From positions 1 through 57,125 of the forward strand of contig LADO01000002.1 in NCBI GenBank assembly GCA_000961595.1: 57,125 nt of DNA. Direction: 5' to 3'. A model generated the notes under the pieces. The model saw only the letters and a program-made list of their open reading frames with translations, ran no database searches and was not told where the DNA came from. How positions within the stretch are numbered: the first letter of the stretch is position 1; each line of letters opens with the position of its first letter. Made by a program: the position numbers and the translations under genes. Origin of the DNA: Peptococcaceae bacterium BRH_c4b. GTDB lineage: Bacteria; Bacillota; Desulfotomaculia; Desulfotomaculales; Desulfocucumaceae. Below are positions 7,602-14,411 of this stretch, in pieces.

Positions 7602-8558
7602 ATAAAAACAGGAAGACTGCCCGTCATTCGCCCCATGCTGGCCGTTAGCTCCGAACCCTTTGACAGCCCCGGGCACCTGTATGAAATTAAATGGGACGGC
7701 TACCGTGGGCTGGCCTACCTGGACGGCGGGACTGAAATATTATCCCGCAACCTGCTCGACATTGGTTTAAAATTTCCGGAGCTGGGCCAGTTACACAAAA
7801 AAGTCGGAGGACAGCCGGCCATCATTGACGGAGAGATTGTAGTATTTGAAAACGGCAAACCTTCCTTTGCCGGGATACAATCCCGGGGCAGGAGCGCCTT
7901 GCCCGGGCGGATAAACCAGGGGTCCATCGAACGTCCGGCGGTCTTTGTTGCATTTGATGTACTATACCGGGAGGGAAAGTCCGTAATGGATCTGCCCTTG
8001 GGGGAGCGGAAGAAGTTGCTGGGGGAAATTGTTTCCCCCGGAGATGAGATCATATTGTCCCAGTATATTTCGGAAAGCGGTGTAGACTTTTATAACGCCT
8101 GCGCTGGGGAAGACCTGGAAGGGGTTGTGGCCAAAGCATTGGAAAGCCCGTATTTACCGGGCCGGCGCTCTCCTTACTGGAAAAAGTTCAGGCACACCCA
8201 GGAAGCGGATCTGATCATCTGCGGCTACCAGCCAAGCCGGGACGGCAGATCCCTGGGCTCACTGGTTCTGGGAGCCAGCCTGGAAGACCGGCTGGTCTAC
8301 CAGGGCAAGGTGGGTACTGGCTTCAGTAACAGTGAGGCCGAGTCGCTGCTTGATGCTCTGGGCAAAATTGAAACCAACTTTGCGGTACTGAACGTGCCCC
8401 CCGCCGAAAAAAAACAAACCAGATGGGTAAAGCCCTTGCTGGTTTGCACGGTAAACTATCTCACCACCACAGCGGAGGGCTACCTACGGCACCCGGTTTA
8501 CCGCGGCCTGCGCTGGGATAAATCTCCCGGGGAATGCCTGGTGGCAACTGAACAATAG
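7602..8558 (+). CDS. ligD: ATP-dependent DNA ligase, LigD ligase-domain protein
   Basis: A separate ligase component of NHEJ. It shows nucleotidyltransferase motif I YEIKWDGYRG (adenylated Lys), motif III FVAFDVLY, motif IV EGVVAKALESPY, motif V YWKKFR, and a C-terminal OB fold. No nuclease or polymerase domain is fused. Homologues usually begin a few residues before PMLA, yet the first in-frame ATG (7635) has no ribosome binding site. GGATGGAGG at 7585-7593 is instead placed eight bases before an in-frame ATA at 7602 (IKTGRLPVIRPMLA). I therefore propose ATA 7602 as start; CTG 7617 or ATG 7635 are alternatives. Confidence 0.93.
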   Translation: MKTGRLPVIRPMLAVSSEPFDSPGHLYEIKWDGYRGLAYLDGGTEILSRNLLDIGLKFPELGQLHKKVGGQPAIIDGEIVVFENGKPSFAGIQSRGRSALPGRINQGSIERPAVFVAFDVLYREGKSVMDLPLGERKKLLGEIVSPGDEIILSQYISESGVDFYNACAGEDLEGVVAKALESPYLPGRRSPYWKKFRHTQEADLIICGYQPSRDGRSLGSLVLGASLEDRLVYQGKVGTGFSNSEAESLLDALGKIETNFAVLNVPPAEKKQTRWVKPLLVCTVNYLTTTAEGYLRHPVYRGLRWDKSPGECLVATEQ

Positions 8559-8589
8559 GCAATACAAATACGTGTCTGAGGTCGATGCC

Positions 8590-9495
8590 ATGACCGGGCA
8601 AATTACTTTAATCGAAGGCCGCCAGGTAAAACTCACCAACCTGGAAAAACTTCTTTGGCCCGAAGAATATACCAAAGCACACCTGATCAGGTACTACCTG
8701 GAAATGGCTCCTTATATACTGCCGCATATACATAACCGGCCGGTTGTGATGAAACGCTACCCCGACGGCATAACCGGAGAATATTTCTATCAGAAAGAAT
8801 GTCCGGATTATGCCCCGGAATGGATTAGAACACACCCGGTGGAACACAGTGAGAAAACCATCAACTACATTGTTTGCAATGATTCCGCCACCCTGGCCTG
8901 GCTGGCAAACAATGCCTGCATTGAGATACACGCCTGGCTGGCAAAAACTGATGACCTGGCAAGACCGGATCTGGCGGTGATAGATCTTGACCCGGCGGAG
9001 GGAGCGTCCTTCCGCGATACCCTGGACATCGCCCTGCTGGCCCGCAAGGCACTGGAGGAATTCGGCCTGGAAAGCTTCCCCAAAACCTCCGGAGCCAGCG
9101 GGCTGCATCTCTTTATACCCCTTGAGCCATCCTACTCGTGGCAGGAGGTCACCGGCGCCATGAAATACGTGGCGGAATTGATAGCCCGTATCTATCCCCA
9201 AAAAGCCACCATAGAAAGAAAGGTGGAAAGAAGGCCCCGGGGTGTGGTTTACATTGATTATCTGCAAAACGGAAGGGGAAAAACCATGGCCTTCCAGTAC
9301 GGTCTCCGCCCCCTGCCCGGGGCGCCGGTTTCAACACCCCTGCTCTGGGAGGAAATTGAAAAGGGTGATATAATGCCGGTAAAATTCAACCTTAAAACCA
9401 TATTCCAGCGACTTGATTCCATGGGAGACGTATACGGCAGGCTGCTGAATCTGAGGCAGCGTCTGGATAGCCTACTGAAGACGGCAAAAAAATAA
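8590..9495 (+). CDS. ligD: LigD polymerase-domain protein (NHEJ primase-polymerase)
   Basis: A 301-residue LigD PolDom, an archaeo-eukaryotic primase-type polymerase that fills in ends before ligation. Visible signatures are LTNLEKLLWPEE at the N-terminus, GITGEYFYQKE, the catalytic AVIDLDPAEG acidic pair near residue 140, KTSGASGLHLFIPL, and DYLQNGRGKTMAFQYGLRPLPGAPVS. The start is ATG 8590, preceded by GAGGT; a GTG at 8572 is the longer alternative. It is the last gene of the repair cluster, 13 to 31 bases after the ligase gene, giving a split-LigD organisation. Confidence 0.93.
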   Translation: MTGQITLIEGRQVKLTNLEKLLWPEEYTKAHLIRYYLEMAPYILPHIHNRPVVMKRYPDGITGEYFYQKECPDYAPEWIRTHPVEHSEKTINYIVCNDSATLAWLANNACIEIHAWLAKTDDLARPDLAVIDLDPAEGASFRDTLDIALLARKALEEFGLESFPKTSGASGLHLFIPLEPSYSWQEVTGAMKYVAELIARIYPQKATIERKVERRPRGVVYIDYLQNGRGKTMAFQYGLRPLPGAPVSTPLLWEEIEKGDIMPVKFNLKTIFQRLDSMGDVYGRLLNLRQRLDSLLKTAKK

Positions 9496-9610
9496 TAGAC
9501 TAGGGAAAATCACTTATACTTCCCCCACATCAAACGTACGTGCCTTACTAAGTAGTCACTCCTGCAATTCCACCTTTTATAATTGCATTTCTTTTTAATA
9601 ACTTAATAAC

Positions 9611-10300
9611 TTAGTTAACCGGTACCCCTGGGTATTCGACGCAGACTGAAACCATATCCGTTCGGTAAATCGGTCCGCTTTGCGGGGTTCCGCAATTTAC
9701 CGTAACCTTGTAGGATACCAACCCTGGCTGTTCCAGGTGAACAGGAATAACAATTTCCTTTTCCCTGATCATACATTCTAAATTCCCCTGAAGAAGTGAG
9801 GATTGTTTTCTGACAGGTTTCAGCAGTTCCTTGAAAGCAGGGTCGGAAGCCATTGCCCTGAGCTTTAAAACCAACAGGTTTTCTTTATGCCGGCGCCGTT
9901 TACCGGTTGTTTGGCAGGCCAGTTCGTAAGTTGACACCTTATGCCGGGCGCAGAGTTCAGCTGGCGGGATCCGTAGTTGGGCTGTCTCCATTGAAATCTC
10001 GTTAACTCTGACGATAGGTTTATGTGATTCAGTTAGTTGAACCTTGATTGGCAGGATGTCCCCCACCTCGTAAAACCTCTTTGGAATATCCAGGTGGAAG
10101 TGGTGGCATTGGCTACTTCCTGTAAAAGACCGGCATAAGTAGCTTCAATACCGATGCCGATGGTGTGAATACGGGTATTGTAAGTGGTAATATCCACTCC
10201 CGGGTGAGCCGGCACGCTGGAATGAGGACCGGCAACCCAGCCGCCGCTGTCGATTATTTCGTAATGGCCGCCTACCTGCGTGACTTTACTCCTGGCATGT
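9611..10300 (-). pseudogene. Frameshifted VWA-type protein gene
   Basis: On the minus strand the upstream part reads as the end of a von Willebrand A fold (TRIHTIGIGIEATYAGLLQEVANAT, shown here only to locate it at 10175-10100). A frame change in an ACCACTTCC stretch near 10100 is then needed to continue into HFHLDIPKRFYEVGDILPI and the 151-codon frame that ends at 9611. Upstream an AAGGAGG...ATG pair (about 10313-10295) begins MPGVKSRR and hits a stop, so a second lesion or truncation is likely; the N-terminal half of a VWA domain with its metal site is missing. The C-terminal 150 residues resemble nothing I know. Confidence 0.6.
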
Positions 10301-10488
10301 TAACATCCTCCTTAGCGCTGGAAAACTCCACAAAAGGACAGGTACAGCAAGAAGCCGTTAAAGCGGCTAATGAAATGGATAATGTTTTAAAAGGACTGAT
10401 GGAGGTAACGCAAAACACAGCAAACAAGCTGGGTTCGGGGGACTTGAAACAGGATCAAATAAAGGATGAATTAAAAAACAATTTTTGA
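10297..10488 (+). CDS. Possible small amphipathic protein or gene fragment
   Basis: A frame of 63 codons ending at TGA 10488. Its product (SLALENSTKGQVQQEAVKAA, then ELKNNF at the end) looks like a charged helical protein with sensible codon use. The start is unclear: no ribosome binding site precedes the ATG at 10297, and that stretch overlaps the initiation region of the divergent broken VWA gene. It may be the 3' part of a gene truncated by the same rearrangement. Confidence 0.3.
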   Translation: MLTSSLALENSTKGQVQQEAVKAANEMDNVLKGLMEVTQNTANKLGSGDLKQDQIKDELKNNF

Positions 10489-10652
10489 CCTGGCTGGGGA
10501 ATTAAACATTGCTTCTTATTTGCTCACGAGATTAATATACGTTTTATTCATTACCGGGACAACATGATCCCGAAGCTTTTATACTGGCCGGTTATCCTTT
10601 TAGTTTTACTGGTAATTACTGTTATAACTTTTTATTAACAACATTAGTACTG

Positions 10653-10678
10653 AAAAAGCCGGAAGATTACTCCCGGCT
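10653..10678 (-). terminator. Terminator overlapping the end of the rhomboid gene
   Basis: Minus strand: AGCCGG/CCGGCT stem with a 10-base loop followed by TTTTTC; the stem includes the stop codon region of the rhomboid gene. Confidence 0.7.
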
Positions 10679-11359
10679 GTAGTAATAGTTATCCCGCCTG
10701 CGCGCCGGCAACAGTTTAATCATAATCGCACCGGCCACAAATCCTCCCACATGTGCCCACCAGGCCACCGTGTTGGCTGTGCCTCCGATGGAGGCGGCGC
10801 CGTTGAATAACTGCAAAACAAACCATATGGCCAGAAATATGACGGCAGGAATTTCCACAATGGTAAAAAATATAAAAATAGGCAGCAACGTAAGAACCCT
10901 GGAGCGGGGAAAGGCTATTAAATAAGCCCCCAGTATTCCCGCTATCGCTCCGCTGGCACCGATTATAGGCACCTGGGAAGCCGGGTTCGACAAAAAATGG
11001 GCAATGCCGCCCGCCACACCGGAAGCCAGGTAAAAAAGCAGATAGCGCAAATGGCCCAGGCGGTCCTCCACGTTATCTCCAAAAACCCATAAGTAAAGCA
11101 TGTTGCCCAGCACGTGCACCCAGCCGCCGTGTAAAAACATTGCTGTTATAAAGGTCAGCAGCACGGGTACCAGTGACGTTCCACTGGCCAGCGCATAGCT
11201 TAAATCCGCCGGCACCACCCCGAAATGCAGATAAACCTGGTTCAGCATATCCACGGGGAGCATAAACTGCCTGTAAAATATGTATATGTTCAGGGCAATC
11301 AGTATCCAGGTGACATAGGGCCTGGTACTGGATCGCACGCTATCGCGCAGGGGAATCAT
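10667..11359 (-). CDS. Rhomboid family intramembrane serine protease
   Basis: A 230-residue polytopic protein with the rhomboid signature set: HGGWVHVLGNMLYLWVFGDN in TM2, catalytic Ser in GASGAIAG, catalytic His in HVGGFVAG, and six or more membrane segments. The start is ATG 11359 (MIPLRDSVRSS), which follows GAGGTGA; the longer frame to 11377 lacks a site. The family cleaves membrane proteins within the bilayer; the substrate here is unknown. A terminator overlaps its end, so it is probably transcribed alone or with the small upstream membrane gene. Confidence 0.93.
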   Translation of the reverse strand: MIPLRDSVRSSTRPYVTWILIALNIYIFYRQFMLPVDMLNQVYLHFGVVPADLSYALASGTSLVPVLLTFITAMFLHGGWVHVLGNMLYLWVFGDNVEDRLGHLRYLLFYLASGVAGGIAHFLSNPASQVPIIGASGAIAGILGAYLIAFPRSRVLTLLPIFIFFTIVEIPAVIFLAIWFVLQLFNGAASIGGTANTVAWWAHVGGFVAGAIMIKLLPARRRDNYYYSRE

Positions 11360-11406
11360 TGCTGTCACCTCACACAATATAATTTTACATCAAGATCCGA
11401 CACTTT

Positions 11407-11586
11407 TCACATAAAAAATCTCTTCCTATACCTGGGTGTAAAGGCATCATCCGGCGGGTAGCCGTCATGTCCACGTTGGCCGCCACTGTTTTCATCGCGG
11501 CTAGGCAAAGATCCTGCCAACATGCCTGCCAATAAAACAACCATACCCGCCCAGGTGATTTTACTTTGTTTCAGGTATTCTATCAT
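11407..11586 (-). CDS. Small single-pass membrane protein
   Basis: 59 residues: short N-terminus MIEYLKQSKI, one hydrophobic segment (about residues 12-28, rich in V, L, A, G), then a polar Gly/Asp/Arg-rich tail ending RYRKRFFM. The start is ATG 11586, eight bases after CAGGAG; a TTG six bases upstream would sit directly on that site. It lies 47 bases upstream of the rhomboid gene on the same strand. Function unknown. Confidence 0.5.
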   Translation of the reverse strand: MIEYLKQSKITWAGMVVLLAGMLAGSLPSRDENSGGQRGHDGYPPDDAFTPRYRKRFFM

Positions 11587-11833
11587 ATGCAACTCCTGTT
11601 CCGGTGTTTTGACAAAATTGCTGAATACTTGCGCGTTTTTATCATCCCCATACGATTAATAATTTTATCCTCTTCAATAATTGGTTTGATTTTACATAAT
11701 CTTCTTATGCTATAAAGAAGATTCAAAAATAAAATCAACAAATGCCATTATCTGTCGTTTTTAGCTAGAAAATATATATTTGGTATTCATAGGAATTTGA
11801 ATATTTTTGTCAAATAAAAAATATATCAGAACT

Positions 11834-11861
11834 AAAGCAGCATCATTGTGGTGCTGCTTTT
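11834..11861 (+). terminator. Hairpin in AT-rich intergenic region
   Basis: AAAGCAGCA pairs with TGCTGCTTT, 9-base loop, followed by TTAATTTTC. The 11587-12024 gap is otherwise AT-rich sequence without a credible gene; the hairpin is separated from any upstream plus-strand gene. Confidence 0.6.
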
Positions 11862-12024
11862 AATTTTCCATAAACCGGTAGTTTTTTATGAACAGCCCTC
11901 ACCGGGACGAACTATATGAGAAGTTTCTTGCCTTGGCTTTACTCCGGTAAGTGGCTGGGACACACCGTTGGACGTAAATTGCATGGTTTATGCTATCAAT
12001 ACAACAGAAAGGAAGGTATACAAG

Positions 12025-14262
12025 ATGGAAGAAGAAAGAAAAGGGAAATTAACGCTAACCGTCAACGTACGACTGGAACAGGCACAGGAGCAGGAACTGC
12101 CGGAGGTGATGCTTTACGCCTTCGACGTAACGGGCCAGTTCCTGACCGAGGTATCCGTGCCAAAAGGTGAGCAGAGCCAGGTGAAGTTGCAGGTGCCGTC
12201 AAAACTTGTAGGCACTGCAGTGCGATTGGTCCTCGGACCTGTCCTGGCTGAGGAGCAAGAGGAAGTGCCCCCATGGATGGCCGCGTTAATTCACCGGGGT
12301 GAGACGCAGAAAAAGACCCCTTCCCTGGCCGCCCTGCGTAGGGTGGCGTACGAGAAACGGATCCGCCTGGACGCGGAAAAGAACATCATCAATGTAACGG
12401 TCTTCTCTCCCGAATGGACGAAGTGGCTCTTCTGCCCCTGTGTTGTCCGGGGCCGGCTGGTCAAGCGCGTATCCCTGCCCGATGGCACGACGAAGGAACT
12501 TGGTGTCTGTGGCGCCTGCGTAAAGATCTACGAGGTGGACAAGATTCCTATGATCATCCTGCAGCTGCCGGAACGAGACCTTTTCCGCTTGCGGGACGAC
12601 TTGCGGGTCTTCATTGAGAAACAACCAGAGGTCTGGCCGCCTACCACGCCGGTAACCATCAACCCTCAGCCGGAGCCTTCCGGGGTGATGATCGAAACTT
12701 TAAGAGCTGATATGGAGGCCGCGCCGTTAACAATGGAAACCCGGTCCAAGCTGGAACCGGTCTTCCAGGCGACCTCCGCCAATGAACTCCGTACCGCTCT
12801 GATCTCCAGGGCGGATATACTGGCCGTGTATATCTGCGCCTTGAAGTGGCTTTGGTATAAGTTACACACTGACTTGATCAAGTGCTGCTGCACCGATGAA
12901 CAAGGGCGCTTTAAGACGACTATCTGGTACCGCTGCACCGGCGACAAGCCTGACCTGTACTTCAAGGCCGTCCAGTGCATCGGAGGCACTTTGCACACCC
13001 TCTATAATCCGGTCGTGGCCTGCCATACCCACTGGAACTACGTGTGCGGCACCGATATAGTGCTGGAGACGGACGATCCGGCGGCGATCACCTGTGTTCC
13101 GCCGGACCCTGTGGATCCGCCGCCAGGGGTGTCTGTTTGGGTAATGCCGTGGGGCGTGGGTGGCGTGCGGCTGGACGCCATTAAGAGCAGCGGACTGACC
13201 GACTTCACTGACGGAGACGGAACATGGATCGATGCGCCCTTTGGCGGCCGGCTGGGCTTCCGGCACGGCTATTCAAGCGGCATTCCGTCCAACACGTCCG
13301 GTAAGCCTTTATACTACCGCTGGCAGTATAACAAACTCGACAGCGCCGGGAACGAGACCGAATGGCGTGATTTCGCGCCACCGGTAGCGGAGACCGTGGT
13401 GCGCCACTACGTGGATTATGACCTCGCCCATCCCGATCTGCCGCCGACCTTTCCCGCCTACCCGCTTGGCCCGCAGGAAAAAAACAATATGCACCTCTAC
13501 GAGTTCAAGCCGCACCAGCCGCCCCAGATTCCCGGCCACAAGCGGGAGTGGCCCGTTGATGACTGGTTTAATGACATCTATTCCGGCATTCTCCAGTCGT
13601 CCAACCTGCCGGGCGGGGTCTTGAGTGCGGCGGGCAAGTATAAGATTAAATTGGAGATCTACGATAAAGACGGGACGCTGCTCAATCCCGGACCCGGCAC
13701 TTTCGATTTCATCGTGCCCACGGGTGTCGCCTCGGACGGAACGACGATCCTTACACGCAATGCCAATGCCGGCGAGATCCAGGGCGGCGGCTTCATCTTC
13801 TACCTGCATGTGGACAACAACAAGTGCCAGGCCGAGATCTACGAGGCGAGTATAAAGGGAGTTGCTGCGGGTCCCTGCGGATTCATCAGCTACGATGCCG
13901 GGGATGACGTCCGGCTATCATTCCGCGTCCACCATCCCAAAGGCTATGCCAGGTTTAAGTTCACCACTGTCCGGGGCAGCTCGGGATACGCGGCGGCGGC
14001 CTGCGCGCCCGCTAATCCGGACGTAGCCTGGGCAAACGCCCCGCTGCTAACCGACACTCCAGTCAACGGCTTCAGCCTTGACATTCCGGACGTCTTCAGC
14101 AAGGATGTGGACGAGGCCGCTATACGTGGCGGCTGCCCAAAGGCTGCCTTCGGTGAAAACATCTATGTGGCCGCGACGGCGACTAACGGCTGGGTCAGAT
14201 TATCCGGGCTGGACGCCTCTGCAATGCCGAAAGCCTTCGCCCTGGAGCCGAACAAACCGTAA
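12025..14262 (+). CDS. Large hypothetical protein of a two-gene metallopeptidase-like module
   Basis: 745 residues, start ATG 12025 after GAAAGGAAGG. No signal peptide and no membrane segment. The N-terminal part (1-100) reads as a beta-rich domain (KLTLTVNVRLEQ...FLTEVSVPKGE). A central Cys-containing segment (LFCPCVVRGRLVKRVSLPDG, then VCGACVKIYEVDKIP and LPERDLFRLRDDL) could form a metal site. After residue 370 there is a Pro/Asp-rich linker (PPDPVDPPPG) and beta-sandwich-like sequence to the end. I recall the RGRLVKR-LPDG-type core in uncharacterised bacterial proteins but cannot assign a function. Its partner follows after 149 bases; codon use is GC-rich. Confidence 0.8.
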   Translation: MEEERKGKLTLTVNVRLEQAQEQELPEVMLYAFDVTGQFLTEVSVPKGEQSQVKLQVPSKLVGTAVRLVLGPVLAEEQEEVPPWMAALIHRGETQKKTPSLAALRRVAYEKRIRLDAEKNIINVTVFSPEWTKWLFCPCVVRGRLVKRVSLPDGTTKELGVCGACVKIYEVDKIPMIILQLPERDLFRLRDDLRVFIEKQPEVWPPTTPVTINPQPEPSGVMIETLRADMEAAPLTMETRSKLEPVFQATSANELRTALISRADILAVYICALKWLWYKLHTDLIKCCCTDEQGRFKTTIWYRCTGDKPDLYFKAVQCIGGTLHTLYNPVVACHTHWNYVCGTDIVLETDDPAAITCVPPDPVDPPPGVSVWVMPWGVGGVRLDAIKSSGLTDFTDGDGTWIDAPFGGRLGFRHGYSSGIPSNTSGKPLYYRWQYNKLDSAGNETEWRDFAPPVAETVVRHYVDYDLAHPDLPPTFPAYPLGPQEKNNMHLYEFKPHQPPQIPGHKREWPVDDWFNDIYSGILQSSNLPGGVLSAAGKYKIKLEIYDKDGTLLNPGPGTFDFIVPTGVASDGTTILTRNANAGEIQGGGFIFYLHVDNNKCQAEIYEASIKGVAAGPCGFISYDAGDDVRLSFRVHHPKGYARFKFTTVRGSSGYAAAACAPANPDVAWANAPLLTDTPVNGFSLDIPDVFSKDVDEAAIRGGCPKAAFGENIYVAATATNGWVRLSGLDASAMPKAFALEPNKP

Positions 14263-14325
14263 AGCAAAGCGGTACCGCAGTGAGAAGGCTGTCGCTGACG
14301 TGGCTGAGCCTTCAAGCGTACTTCA

Positions 14326-14354
14326 CCCCTAAGCAGGGCTCATCGCTTAGGGGG
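14326..14354 (+). other. Inverted repeat between the two module genes
   Basis: CCCCTAAGC pairs with GCTTAGGGG around a 10-base loop, in the 149-base gap between the module genes. No T-tract follows, so it may stabilise or process the transcript rather than end it. Confidence 0.5.
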
Positions 14355-14411
14355 CATATAAGGCCGTCTCATCTCAAGGGGCAGAATACAACCTGAAAAG
14401 GAGGTTCAACC

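Noticed and set aside
8608-9267. 219-codon minus-strand open frame
   Set aside because: Antisense to the LigD polymerase gene with intact catalytic motifs.
13309-13809. 166-codon minus-strand open frame
   Set aside because: Shadow within the 745-residue protein gene; no ribosome binding site.
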